NCBI GenBank assembly: GCA_009760885.1
Contig: CM019701.1
Coordinates: 11,677,963-11,741,962, forward strand
Direction of reading: 5' to 3'
DNA: 64,000 nucleotides
From: Achatina immaculata
Taxonomy: Eukaryota > Mollusca > Gastropoda > Stylommatophora > Achatinidae
Shown here: piece after piece, positions 20,063 to 32,850 of the stretch
How positions within the stretch are numbered: position 1 is the first letter of the stretch
Layout: the number at the start of each line of letters is the position of its first letter
The notes under the pieces: model-generated
What the model saw: the letters and a program-made list of their open reading frames with translations, nothing else
Databases searched by the model: none
What the model was told of the DNA's origin: nothing
Program-made: the position numbers and the translations under genes

Positions 20063-23000
20063 TGTCTCCAAATCTAAGGAGTTTTAATTAACTTCTTCTT
20101 CTCCTTCTTCTTCTTCTCCTCCTCCTTCTTCTCCTCCACTTCCTCCTCTTCCTTTCTTTCTTTCTTTCTTTCTTTCTTTTTTCAATCAGTATCAGACGTC
20201 GACTTGTATACCTTTGAAGAAGCTGGCGGCAATCTAAAGGACGTAGACATTCCCGTACAGATTTTTTTTTGGATTGGTGTGGTAGTTGGTCATATTTGCC
20301 TTCTCTGTTGCTCATATATTTGGCACTTCAGCAGTATTTTTTTGTATGTCATTTTATTGGTGCCACACTGCACATTCGTCAGTTGGTCCTGTCTTGAATT
20401 TGTTGTAGAGATGGTATATTTGATTAGCAGTATGAAATAAATATTTGACGCCTTTTAGTGCTTTAAATCTAAGCTAAGACTTGGAGGTCTGCAGTAACTA
20501 AACGGGGGTCTGTGGTAAAGAAAAGGTGAAGAACCGCTGATCTACACTTTGCAATATGAAGAAAAGACACACTCCACGTCACAGTTTGGAAAGCGCTGAT
20601 CTAAAAGTTTAATTGTGGGCTGTGCTCGCCCTAAAATAGGGTGGAACCCCTGAATGTGAGAAGTGATTTGGTCATAAATTGATAGAGCGGACCTAAGAAA
20701 AACAATACCACAGCAACAGGAACACAGAGAAGGCTGGTTGGTGGCCGGATTACACGCGTGGTTACTTGCCTACAGTATCAGACTACCCATCGCTTTTCCT
20801 CTTTAATGTATATATCAAATTTCGGTAAAAGAAACATAAATACTGCCAGGTGAACAGTCAACCAGCGGGCGCTGTGGACGTGTGCGAGGCTGTTTTAGAG
20901 GGCTCTATAAATGATCAGGGTTAGCTTCCTTGATTAAACATTCGCCGATTCGTTTCTAGAAGCGGTGCAGCTGATTCGTTTCTGCTCCTAGTTCAGGTAG
21001 GTATGATCGTTCATTCATCGCCTGCCGTGCTCACCAGCGTTCGTGGCAATGCTTCTCCATCTAGCGCAGCCTTTAGTATTTCCACTTAGCTCAAAGTCTG
21101 CTGTTTTTCTATATAATTCGGGTGACACATTTTCTGCCAGCCTCTCAGCTCCTTTTCCCTTGAGTTTTTCTCTTATTATTATTATTATGTTTTCTGACTT
21201 CTGCACTTTCATGAGCTGTGCAGGGAATTTTGATTGTCTCATTATTAAGTTTTTAACCAGTTTTCACTGTTCTGCCACTCATTCGACGAATTCCTCAATT
21301 GTTTTATTTGGCTAGTCTTGATGATCTTACTTCCATAACCACCACATCTCGGTGCCTTCCATTTTATCATCTATTTGTTAAGTGTCAAAATTTCACATAA
21401 TTGCCTCAATACTGGCTATTTACAGCGCTGCAGTTCTATTTTCCTCACTTTTAAAATCATTGTCTTTTTGTTCGTATGTATCTTCTTCACGGCACCTGAT
21501 GATGATGATGATGATGGTGGTGATGATGATGATGATGATTAGCTCTAGTTCTCTTGTGCTACTCTCTTTGATAACTTTGTCCACTAATTTCATCAAAACG
21601 GGATTAATGTTCTGCTGAAGGGTGTACATCGATTTTGGCTTCTGCGCATGAAACTTGGGCAAGACCCTGCTATACTTCATGAATTTTCTCCCATGAAATT
21701 GTCTGAAACATTTTATCGGGAAAGTGGATGTTCATAATCTGCCAGATTACTGAAAATTATCGTTTTTTTTTCATTAAACAGGGAAGCAATGCAAATAGAA
21801 AAATAGATATTTCAGTTGTTGCTTGGCGTAGCCTTTTTTATGCCTGTATTTCTTCTAGTTATGTCATGTTTTTCCCAGTTTAATAAAAAATAAATGATTT
21901 ATTTGCAGTTTTCTGTCGGACTATGAACACTCACTGTCTCCTGCTACCTTTGCTATCTATCAAGTACGCAAATAACTCAGCGTGCCTGGTCATGCAGATA
22001 ATATTCTCTTGCTTTAATTATAAACCTACCGTCAACCGATTAAACAGCTTTAAAAAAAATATAAATATAAAAAATGTGTAAAACTAGTCATATGTTTTTG
22101 TTTTATTGCTTAGTTCATAATTTTAAACTAGATTCTAAAAAATAGACATAGTCTTATTTCCTCGTGCAACATCCTGGTCAGTATTTTATTTTGTTACAAA
22201 CAATGTCTGTGGGTCATGGTTAGACAGGTTAGGAGTTAAGAGACAGCTGCCCCAGAATTTTCCTCGCAGATATATTTCATACGATTGTCTTAACCTTAGT
22301 GCGCTGAAAGTTGATTTAAAATCCAATAACGTCGGATAAAATTACAGTTTACAAGGAGTTGTTCAGTATCACTTGCGATCTTACTTGTTGTGATATTTTC
22401 CTTATGATTACAGAAGATTAAATTCGCTGTAGTATTTACTGCAGAGTGCAGATTGTTGTTCCCTCGTGTGTGTGTGTATCGTTATATCTTGTAGCCCACA
22501 CGATCAAATTTTGTGTTTTTGTTTTTATCTGACGGAGGTTATTTTCTAGATGTTGTGGGGTTTAGTTTCTACTGCCTGGGATTGTTTCTCTGTCTGCTCG
22601 ATATCAAGTTTCGGTGCTGAGAACTTGAAGAAAATTAACCTTTTTTTTCTACCTCGGCGATCAATAAGCGATCATATTAATTATCTTTTAATTGTATCTA
22701 GTACTTATTTTCCATATTTTTCCAGTATTTATTTTCCACGTTATCCAGTACTTATTTTCTATTTTCATTCATTTTTCTGTTTCCGCAATTTTTGTTTCTT
22801 TGTTTGTTTATTCGTTTGTTTGTTTTGTTTCCTGGTTTCTTTTCCTTGTTTTTTTTATTTTGTTTTTCGTTTACACTCTGTTGTCTGGTTTCCTGTGCCA
22901 AAGTTTGTTTTTTTTCAATGAACCATTAATATCTCTTATGTTTTAGTTGCCTGTTTTCTTGTTTCTGTTTTGGTTTGTACATTTAGTAATTTTTAAAATA

Positions 23001-23771
23001 TATTTTTTTTGTTATTCTTGTCACTCCACCGGTGCCATGTTTTATGTTTCTCGTATAATTCCCTGTTTTCTGTGTCAGTTGTTCTGCTGTTGATATACTT
23101 TATGTAGAGTGTAGGGAAGAGAGGCAGGCACGGCGAGAAGTAGGGCGAGGAAACATACAGCCCAGAGTGTTACAGACAACATAAATCCAAGATCAACACA
23201 ATTTCCGGAACAAGTCCATAATTTCTTACTTTGCTTACATAATATTGTTGCACATTTCCGAATAATTTACTTTTTTTCTCTACGCTAGTTATTAGTTCGT
23301 GATATTTGCTGATCTCACTTTCTTATTCTAAAAAGAAAAGGAATTTGATTCAGAGAAATACTCCACTTCCATGTATCTAAAAAGTTAAACTGAAAACTTT
23401 AACTGTCTTTGGATATTACTGTAAGATTTTACAATCATAGAAAGATGTCTGCGGATCATCAGCCATCATGCCGTCTCTGTGAACAATATTTTCACAAGGT
23501 AATCTTAGTGAACCAACTTGGTAGCTAGATTCCCACGCAATAAAAGGAAAATAACACGCGATAGGGAGTAAAAACAATAAATAATCTGGCTAAAATCCTA
23601 CTTTAAAAACAAACAAAAGAAAAACACACACACACACAAAACCAAACAAAAAAAAAAAGGATTAGAGGCGTAAAAAAAATTCACATGTTTTACAGACCAT
23701 CTGCCTCCATCGTTCGTGAAATGTAAAATTAGTTATTTTTGTCCTGTGTGTGTGTGTGTTTTTTTGTATGT
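20063..23771. other. Long unassigned stretch, probably intron or intergenic
   Basis: Holds a (TTC/TCC)n tract at 20093-20185, short (ATT)n at 21174-21187 and (GAT)n at 21498-21540, and T-rich sequence at 22620-22920. A GTAGGT donor-like site after ctcctagttcag (near 20994) could end an upstream exon of the peptide gene, but this is speculative. A possible LINE end is listed separately. No other gene recognised. Confidence 0.4.
21015..21250 (-). pseudogene. Possible LINE C-terminal fragment
   Basis: The minus frame ends RWRSIATNAGEHGRR, resembling the WRs...NAgeHGR ending of some LINE proteins. The upstream portion does not match convincingly. Weak call. Confidence 0.3.
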
Positions 23772-24545
23772 GTTCATTCATTCATTTATTTGCACGTCCC
23801 TTGCGGAACTTTGCCTCCCTAACAGCTCTCTTGTAGGCTTCTCGGTTGTGAGCAGGATGTCCTGCTGCTGATGCATCCATCTGCAGATCATCAATGATGT
23901 CTTGCAGCCATCTTCGCCTTGGTCTTCCTCTCTTTCTTTTTCCCATTATGTACCCTTCTAAGACGGTCTTCTCTAGATTATCATGACGTTTAATGTGTCC
24001 AAAATATTGAAGCTTTCTCTCTTTAATCCTCTTTACTAGCCAGCCTTCTTCAGTATCAAGTTCTTTTTTTGTGTCCATGATATTTGAAGTACTCTTCTGT
24101 AGCATTTACATTCAAAGGCATTTATGTGTTTCTCATCTGTTTTGTTAAGTGTCCAGGTCTCACAGGCATATATTGAAATGGGAAAGATGATGTCCTTAAA
24201 AATCTTATTTTTGTGGTTCTGCCTGTTCCTCTCCACAGATTCTTTAGTTGTTTTACTTTCTAAAGAGCGATAGATGTCCTCCTTTTAATTTCCCTCATTG
24301 TATCTCCATTATTAGTTATCAGTGATCCAAGATATTCAAAACTCTCCACTTCTTCCAATTTTTCCTCATTGATGCATGTTTCAACTGACTTATTTGTTTT
24401 GTCAGTTGTCATCAATTTAGTTTTCTTCGCATTAAGATGGAGGTTTTGCTCTTCACTATTCTTACGGACTGACATAATTAGCTTTTCCTTTTTTTTGTTG
24501 TGGACAGTAATACTATGTCATCAGCATATTTAATCTCTGTATGTG
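23772..24545 (-). mobile_element. LINE family B 3' end, copy 3 (best preserved)
   Basis: Minus-strand frames give, in order, a degraded YADD catalytic box near 24530, EEQNLHLNAKKTKLM, VESFEYLGSLITNNGDTMRE, then IIFPISIYACETWTLNKTDE, YFGHIKRHDNLEKTVLEGYI, GKRKRGRPRRRWLQDIIDDL and AVREAKFRKGRANK. Three frames are needed, so it is broken. The 3' tail is an (AATG)-type repeat at 23772-23790. It probably lies in the intron before the peptide exon. Confidence 0.85.
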
Positions 24546-24858
24546 TGTAGGTATGTCTAAATCTCCTGTTTTTCTTCATTTTGTAGAACTGCTACATACA
24601 CATAAATATCACTCGTTTAAATATTCTGCACAGGTTTTATATTCGCGTTAATTCTACTCCACTGAAATTAGGATGTGTTAAAAATGAATCACTGTATAAA
24701 ACTTGATAAATTAAATTAAAATTGACTAAAGCAATTCTTTTAAGATAACTTTCTCCGAGTTAAATTTTTCATTCGTAGCTTTTCCTATCTTTACTCACGT
24801 TCCGTTCATGTCCCCCAAGTGAATTATAGAAAAATCTAATCTGATCTTTTGTTTCCAG

Positions 24859-25261
24859 ATTAGCCAGCGTCCTCAACAAAGCCATGGGAAAGTATCCAAC
24901 ATTTTCTCTACTGTTTTTGGTTATCTCCCTTCATTCCTGGTTGTCCTTGGATACAGTCGCTTTACCAGCTTATGCAGTCCTCGCGGAGGAGGAAGTCCAC
25001 GGAGCCGTGCCTGCAGTCGTACACATCAGCCGAGAACGAGCTCCCAAAGAGTACTTTTCTCCAGACATCGGCAGGGAAAACCTGGAAAAACCCAGCTTCG
25101 ATTATTTTCTTCCCAAGGAATCTGAGGGCGAAGACGATTACGCCATTTATTACGACAGTGGTGACATCGATAAACGCAGACTTCGTACAAGTAAGCGACG
25201 ACTTCGAGGAAGCAAAAGGTCTTTTCTTGAAGAAAAAAGGCGACTAAGATTTGCAAAGTGA
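24859..25261 (+). CDS. Candidate secreted neuropeptide precursor, last coding exon
   Basis: A 125-residue protein starts at 24884 in a good Kozak context (aaagccATGG), 25 bases after a 3' splice site (ttttgtttccag, exon from 24859). Residues 1-20 (MGKYPTFSLLFLVISLHSWL) have the basic start and hydrophobic core of a signal peptide, probably cleaved between residues 26 and 34. Residues 35-96 are acidic and Tyr-rich. Residues 97-125 hold four Lys-Arg sites (97-98, 104-105, 111-112, 118-119) that would release RLRTS, RLRGS, SFLEE and RLRFAK. There are no cysteines and no Gly amidation donors. Frame and codon use differ from the surrounding repeats. Upstream 5' UTR exon(s) are not identified. I do not recognise the family; a non-peptide secreted protein is the alternative. 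Confidence 0.7.
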
Positions 25262-25672
25262 AATGATCCTCGGGGCAACCGAGAACTGAGTGATGAGAAA
25301 AGTCTGAATACGTAATTACATTACTAGACTATTCCCTCAGTGGACTCATCAAATAGAACAGTTTATTAGACACAATGTGAAAACATTTAGGTCATGATAT
25401 AAGAAAATGAATATTTTTTTGGCATAAAAAAATAATAAAGTGAAAATTTAGAACATCCTGGTCAAACTAGTGAATTTATTGTGAGCCAGAAGAATCTTGA
25501 GAGAAAAGAACATTTGATCTGAGAAAATGCTAGGAACAATGATTAAACGTACACAAAAGATATTATCTGACAGGAAATTAAATATCTTCAGTAACATTCA
25601 CACACAGTTTGGTCATATTAAAATGTGTTGAACGATAATAAGACCCTGGAAATGCTTGAAACCAATAAACAT
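25262..25672 (+). terminator. 3' UTR and polyadenylation signals of the peptide gene
   Basis: AATAAA occurs at 25434-25439 and at 25664-25669, both downstream of the stop codon, the second followed by a GT-containing region. Either could be the polyadenylation signal. Confidence 0.55.
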
Positions 25673-25794
25673 TTTCTATATCAAACTGAAATGTCTTTGT
25701 TTATGACTGTGTAATAGCTGTTGTGCTCTGTTTCCTTTCAGTGCTGTTATATTGTTGTTCAGTTGTATAATTGGGAGCACTTTTTTTAGCGATG

Positions 25795-25880
25795 TATTTC
25801 GTTATGTAAGACCTGTACACGGTATGGAAGTTGTACAAAACGTTATGTAAGACCTGTACACGTTATGAAAGCTGTACACA
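25795..25880. repeat. Two-copy 42-bp direct repeat
   Basis: gttatgtaagacctgtacac occurs twice, followed by related gttgtacaa / gctgtacac ends. Confidence 0.8.
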
Positions 25881-25973
25881 ATGAGAAAAAAAAAGTTTAC
25901 ATTAAACACCGAAGGAATACATCTTTTGCAAATCTGCGTGGACAATTTTGATCTAGGCTTGAAAAGTACGTAA

Positions 25974-27108
25974 ACTGCATCCACTCTGTAGCCAGAACTC
26001 ATGCAATAAACTTCGCATCCACTCTGTAGCCAGAACTCATGCAATAAACTTCGCATCCACTCTGTAGCCAGAACTCATGCAATAAACTTCGCATCCACTT
26101 TGTAGCCAGAACTCATACAATAAACTTCGCATCCACTCTGTAGCCAGAACTCATGCAATAAACTTCGCATCCACTCTGTAGCCAGAACTCATACAATAAA
26201 CTTCGCATCCACTCTGTAGCCAGAAATCATGCAATAAACTTCGCATCCACTTTGTAGCCAGAACTCGTACAATAAACTTCGTAAACTGCATCCACTCTGT
26301 AGCCAGAACTAATACAATAAACTTCGTAAACTGCATCCACTCTGTAGCCAGAACTCATGCAATAAACTTCGCATCCACTTTGTAGCCAGAACTCGTACAA
26401 TAAACTTCGTAAACTGCATCCACTCTGTAGCCAGAACTAATACAATAAACTTCGTAAACTGCAGCCACTCTGTAGCCAGAACAATACAATAAACTTCGTA
26501 AACTGCATCCACTCTGTAGCCAGAACTAATACAATAAACTTCGCATCCACTCTGTAGCCAGAACTCATGCAATAAACTTCGCATCCACTCTGTAGCCAGA
26601 ACTCATGCAATAAACTTCGCATCCACTCTGTAGCCAGAACTCGTACAATAAACTTCGTAAACTGCAGCCACTCTGTAGCCAGAACTCATACAATAAACTT
26701 CGTAAACTGCAGCCACTCTGTAGCCAGAACTAATACAATAAACTTCGTAAACTGCATCCACTCTGTAGCCAGAACTCGTACAATAAACTTCGTAAACTGC
26801 ATCCACTCTGTAGCCAGAACTCATACAATAAACTTCGTAAACTGCATCCACTCTGTAGCCAGAACTCGTACAATAAACTTCGTAAACTGCAGCCACTCTG
26901 TAGCCAGAACTCATACAAAAAACTTCGTAAACTGCATCCACTCTGTAGCCAGAACTCGTACAATAAACTTCGTAAACTGCAGCCACTCTGTAGCCAGAAC
27001 TCATACAATAAACTTCGTAAACTGCAGCCACTCTGTAGCCAGAACTCATACAATAAACTTCGTAAACTGCTGCCACTAAGTAGCCAGAACTCATACAATA
27101 AACTTCCA
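25974..27108. repeat. 45-bp / 38-bp minisatellite
   Basis: About 26 units. The long form contains ttcgtaaactgcatccactc, tgtagccaga and caataaac (45 bp); the short form lacks gtaaact (38 bp). Long and short forms are clustered, with the short form on the left. Each unit contains the AATAAA hexamer on the plus strand. Confidence 0.94.
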
Positions 27109-27369
27109 GCCATACCCAAAAATTGTTTGCTTTTGTTTTCAGATAACGCCAGAATCTGAAGTTTTCATAAAAAACCGTAACTGGATAAAACTTTAGAACA
27201 ATTCCGAGTAGAAATATTCCATCTTTTGAGGAGCAAAGTGTTAATGCAATGATGGCATGGTTAGTCTTGAAAAACTGAAGACAAAAAGAAAGAAGAGAAA
27301 GAAAAAGAGAAAGAAGAAGAGAAAGACGACTTGTGAGAGAATGAGTGACTGGAATTTCGAGCTCCAGTA

Positions 27370-27918
27370 ACCGCCGGAAGACTGTCACCTCTATCACCTC
27401 TGCCACCTCAATCACTAAAGTCACCCTATCACCTCAATCACCTCAATCACCAAAGTCGCCTCTATCATCTCAATCACCAAAGTCACCTCTATCACCTCTG
27501 CCACCTCTATCACTTCTATCACCCCTACCACCTCTATCACTTCTATCACCTGTAACACTTCTATCACCTCTAACACCTCTGTCACCTCTATAACCCCTAT
27601 CACTTCTCTCACCTCTCTCATTATCAATGCTATCATCTCTATTACCCCTATCACCTCTATCACTTCTATCACCTCTATTACCCCTATCACTTCTATCACC
27701 TCTATCACTTCTATCACCTCAATCACCCCTATCACTTCTATCACTCCTATCACCTCTATTACTTCTATCACCTCTATCACCCCTATCACTTCAATCACCC
27801 CTATCACCTCTATCACTTCTATCACTTCTTTCACCCCTATCACCTCTATCACTTCTATCACCTCTAACACCTCTATCACCCCTATCACCTCTATCACTTC
27901 TATCACCTCTCTCACCTA
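27370..27918. repeat. 9-bp (TCACCTCTA)-type array
   Basis: Roughly 60 units of tatcacctc / tatcacttc / tatcacccc, strictly in a 9-bp rhythm, open in several frames on both strands. Confidence 0.95.
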
Positions 27919-28194
27919 AGTGAAAGAAGCGAAGGCTGACATATATAACAGAGAGCACAACTTCAAAGAGACTAAATTTTGTAATAAAAACATCAAGTGT
28001 TGTTACTGTCATATTTATACCTATCATATGTTGGTAGGGTCAGCCTTTAGACAAACTTTCATTAAAAAAATAATCTCAGCAACTTTCGCAAATTATTAAA
28101 AAAAACACTTCTTTGCTTCACAAATTTCTTCTTTATTTTTTTATGATTACTTCTTATGATTGCTGTATTTTAGATGTTCATTTTTTAGGAAGAC

Positions 28195-28845
28195 AAAAAC
28201 TTGACTGGTGTTTTCCTGAGATATGATGTTTACAAAAACATGACTGGTGTTTTCCTGAAATATGATTTCTACAAAACCTTGATTGGTGTGTTTTCCTGAA
28301 ATATGATTTCTACAAAACCTTGAATGGTGTGTTTTCCTGAAATATGATTTCTACAAAACCTTGACTGGCGTATTTCCTGAAATATGATTTCTACAAAACC
28401 TTGAATGGTGTGTTTTCCTGAAATATGATTTCTACAAAACCTTGAATGGTGTGTTTTCCTGAAATATGATTTCTACAAAACCTTGAATGGTGTGTTTTCC
28501 TGAAATATGATTTCTACAAAACCTTGACTGGCGTATTTCCTGAAATATGATTTCTACAAAACCTTGAATGGTGTGTTTTCCTGAAATATTATTTCTACAA
28601 AACCTTGAATGGTGTGTTTTCCTGAAATATGATTTCTACAAAACCTTGAATGGTGTGTTTTCCTGAAATATGATTTCTACAAAACCTTGAATGGTGTGTT
28701 TTCCTGAAATATGATTTCTACAAAACCTTGACTGGCGTATTTCCTGAAATATGATTTCTACAAAACCCTTTCTGGTGTGTTTTCCTGAAATATGATTTCT
28801 ACAAAAACTTGACTGGTGTTTTCCTGATATATGTTGTCTACAAAC
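28195..28845. repeat. 41-bp minisatellite
   Basis: About 16 units with gaaatatgatttctacaaaa and ccttgaatggtgtgttttcc (41 bp) plus a ctggcgtatttcc variant of 40 bp. Confidence 0.95.
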
Positions 28846-29029
28846 AGCTTTTCTTTCACATCTGTTTACTCGACTTCTCATACAGCCGGCAGTTTTGTAG
28901 GATGTTCCAGGGTCATTTCTGGTTAACAACAAAGGCGAAGTTTCTGCTCCTTTTTTCTGCATATGAGATCTTCGCTCTCAGCTTGTAGAACTGAACTTCC
29001 TTTTCTCACCTTTTGTGGTTGAAGTTATA

Positions 29030-32000
29030 GCTCTCTGTTCGTAGAGATGAAGTAAGTTCTTACCATCTGTTCAAGTGATGTTCTCTGTTTGTAGAGATGA
29101 AGTAAGTTCTTACTATCTGTTCAAGTGATGTTCTCTGTTTGTAGAGATGAAGTAAGTTCTCACTATCTCTTCAAGTAATGTTCTCTGTTTGTAGAGATGA
29201 AGTAAGTTCTCACTATCTGTTCAAGTGATGTTCTCTGTTTGTAGAGATGAAGTAAGTTCTCACTATCTGTTCAAGTGATGTTCTCTGTTTGTAGAGATGA
29301 AGTAAGTTCTTACTATCTGTTCAAGTGATGTTCTCTGTTTGTAGAGATGAAGTAAGTTCTCACTATCTGTTCAAGTGATGCTCTCTGTTCGTAGAGATGA
29401 AGTAAGTTCTTACCATCTGTTCAAGTGATGTTCTCTGTTTGTAGAGATGAAGTAAGTTCTTACTATCTGTTCAAGTGATGTTCTCTGTTTGTAGAGATGA
29501 AGTAAGTTCTCACTATCTCTTCAAGTAATGTTCTCTGTTTGTAGAGATGAAGTAAGTTCTCACTATCTGTTCAAGTGATGTTCTCTGTTTGTAGAGATGA
29601 AGTAAGTTCTCACTATCTGTTCAAGTGATGTTCTCTGTTTGTAGAGATGAAGTAAGTTCTTACTATCTGTTCAAGTGATGTTCTCTGTTTGTAGAGATGA
29701 AGTAAGTTCTCACTATCTGTTCAAGTGATGTTCTCTGTTTGTAGAGATGAAGTAAGTTCTTACTATCTGTTCAAGTGATGTTCTCTGTTTGTAGAGATGA
29801 AGTAAGTTCTTACTATCTGTTCAAGTGATGTTCTCTGTTTGTAGAGATGAAGTAAGTTCTCACTATCTGTTCAAGTGATGTTCTCTGTTTGTAGAGATGA
29901 AGTAAGTTCTCACTATCTGTTCAAGTGATGTTCTCTGTTTGTAGAGATGAAGTAAGTTCTCACTATCTGTTCAAGTGATGTTCTCTGCTTGTAGAGATGA
30001 AGTAAGTTCTTACTATCTGTTCAAGTGATGTTCTCTGTTTGTAGAGATGAAGTAAGTTCTTACTATCTGTTCAAGTGATGTTCTCTGTTTGTAGAACTGA
30101 AGTAAGTTCTTACTATCTGTTCAAGTGATGTTCTCTGTTTGTAGAGCTGAAGTAAGTTCTTACTATCTGTTCAAGTGATGTTCTCTGTTTGTAGAGCTGA
30201 AGTAAGTTCTTACTATCTGTTCAAGTGATGTTCTCTGTTTGTAGAGATGAAGTAAGTTCTCACTATCTCTTCAAGTGATGTTCTCTGTTTGTAGAGATGA
30301 AGTAAGTTCTTACTATCTGTTCAAGTGATGTTCTCTGTTTGTAGAGCTGAAGTAAGTTCTTACTATCTGTTCAAGTGATGTTCTCTGTTTGTAGAGATGA
30401 AGTAAGTTCTTACTATCTGTTCAAGTGATGTTCTCTGTTTGTAGAGCTGAAGTAAGTTCTTACTATCTGTTCAAGTGATGTTCTCTGTTTGTAGAGATGA
30501 AGTAAGTTCTTACTATCTGTTCAAGTGATGTTCTCTGTTTGTAGAGATGAAGTAAGTTCTCACTATCTCTTCAAGTGATGTTCTCTGTTTGTAGAGATGA
30601 AGTAAGTTCTTACTATCTGTTCAAGTGATGTTCTCTGTTTGTAGAGATGAAGTAAGTTCTCACTATCTGTTCAAGTGATGTTCTCTGTTTGTAGAGATGA
30701 AGTAAGTTCTTACTATCTGTTCAAGTGATGTTCTCTGTTTGTAGAGATGAAGTAAGTTCTCACTATCTGTTCAAGTGATTTTCTCTGTTTGTAGAGATGA
30801 AGTAAGTTCTCACTATCTGTTCAAGTGATGTTCTCTGTTTGTAGAGATGAAGTAAGTTCTTACTATCTGTTCAAGTGATGTTCTCTGTTTGTAGAGCTGA
30901 AGTAAGTTCTTACTATCTGTTCAAGTGATGTTCTCTGTTTGTAGAGATGAAGTAAGTTCTTACTATCTGTTCAAGTGATGTTCTCTGTTTGTAGAGCTGA
31001 AGTAAGTTCTTACTATCTGTTCAAGTGATGTTCTCTGTTTGTAGAGATGAAGTAAGTTCTTACTATCTGTTCAAGTGATGTTCTCTGTTTGTAGAGCTGA
31101 AGTAAGTTCTTACTATCTGTTCAAGTGATGTTCTCTGTTTGTAGAGATGAAGTAAGTTCTCACTATCTGTTCAAGTGATGTTCTCTGTTTGTAGAGATGA
31201 AGTAAGTTCTCACTATCTGTTCAAGTGATGTTCTCTGTTTGTAGAGATGAAGTAAGTTCTTACTATCTGTTCAAGTGATGTTCTCTGTTTGTAGAGATGA
31301 AGTAAGTTCTCACTATCTGTTCAAGTGATGTTCTCTGTTTGTAGAGATGAAGTAAGTTCTCACTATCTGTTCAAGTGATGTTCTCTGTTTGTAGAGATGA
31401 AGTAAGTTCTCACTATCTGTTCAAGTGATGTTCTCTGTTTGTAGAGATGAAGTAAGTTCTCACTATCTGTTCAAGTGATGTTCTCTGTTTGTAGAGATGA
31501 AGTAAGTTCTTACTATCTGTTCAAGTGATGTTCTCTGTTTGTAGAGATGAAGTAAGTTCTCGCTATCTTTTCAAGTGATGTTCTCTGTTTGTAGAGATGA
31601 AGTAAGTTCTTACTATCTGTTCAAGTGATGTTCTCTGTTTGTAGAGATGAAGTAAGTTCTTACTATCTGTTCAAGTGATGTTCTCTGTTTGTAGAGATGA
31701 AGTAAGTTCTTACTATCTGTTCAAGTGATGTTCTCTGTTTGTAGAGATGAAGTAAGTTCTTACTATCTGTTCAAGTGATGTTCTCTGTTTGTAGAGATGA
31801 AGTAAGTTCTCACTATCTGTTCAAGTGATGTTCTCTGTTTGTAGAGATGAAGTAAGTTCTCACTATCTGTTCAAGTGATGTTCTCTGTTTGTAGAGATGA
31901 AGTAAGTTCTTACTATCTGTTCAAGTGATGTTCTCTGTTTGTAGAGATGAAGTAAGTTCTCACTATCTGTTCAAGTGATGTTCTCTGTTTGTAGAGATGA

Positions 32001-32850
32001 AGTAAGTTCTCACTATCTTTTCAAGTGATGTTCTCTGTTTGTAGAGCTGAAGTAAGTTCTTACTATCTGTTCAAGTGATGTTCTCTGTTTGTAGAGTTGA
32101 AGTATGTTCTCACTATCTGTTCAAGTGATGTTCTCTGTTTGTAGAGATGAAGTAAGTTCTTACTATCTGTTCAAGTGATGTTCTCTGTTTGTAGAGATGA
32201 AGTAAGTTCTTACTATCTGTTCAAGAGATGTTCTCTGTTTGTAGAGATGAAGTAAGTTCTTACTATCTGTTCAAGTGATGTTCTCTGTTTGTAGAGATGA
32301 AGTAAGTTCTTACTATCTGTTCAAGTGATGTTCTCTGTTTGTAGAGCTGAAGTAAGTTCTTACTATCTGTTCAAGTGATGTTCTCTGTTTGTAGAGCTGA
32401 AGTAAGTTCTTACTATCTCTTCAAGTGATGTTCTCTGTTTGTAGAGCTGAAGTAAGTTCTTACTATCTGTTCAAGTGATGTTCTCTGTTTGTAGAGATGA
32501 AGTAAGTTCTCACTATCTCTTCAAGTGATGTTCTCTGTTTGTAGAGATGAAGTAAGTTCTTACTATCTGTTCAAGTGATGTTCTCTGTTTGTAGAGATGA
32601 AGTAAGTTCTTACTATCTGTTCAAGTGATGTTCTCTGTTTGTAGAGATGAAGTAAGTTCTTACTATCTGTTCAAGTGATGTTCTCTGTTTGTAGAGATGA
32701 AGTAAGTTCTTACTATCTGTTCAAGTGATGTTCTCTGTTTGTAGAGCTGAAGTAAGTTCTTACTATCTGTTCAAGTGATGTTCTCTGTTTGTAGAGATGA
32801 AGTAAGTTCTCACTATCTGTTCAAGTGATGTTCTCTGTTTGTAGAGATGA
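29030..32850. repeat. 50-bp minisatellite, about 76 units, indel-free
   Basis: The unit contains ttctctgtttgtagagatga, agtaagttcttactatctgt and tcaagtgatg (50 bp). Phase is kept exactly across the array: gtagagatga (or gtagagctga) recurs at 29041 plus multiples of 50 through 32641. Only substitutions vary (T/C at tacta/cacta, A/C at agatga/agctga, G/C at ctgt/ctct). The first 350 bp (7 units) are repeated at 29380-29730. Each unit carries AAGTAAGT and TTCTCTGTTTGTAG, close to 5' and 3' splice-site consensus. Confidence 0.97.

Noticed and set aside
22550..22946. Hydrophobic 84-123-codon plus frames
   Set aside because: Encoded by T-rich sequence (Phe/Leu/Ser/Val only); no start context or conserved motif.
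26603..27424. 273-codon minus frame with repeated EVYCMSSGYRV units
   Set aside because: The 45-bp minisatellite read in its open frame; other frames give equally regular peptides.
29030..32850. CRISPR-like array
   Set aside because: Units are contiguous with no unique spacers, in a eukaryotic repeat-rich context; it is a minisatellite.
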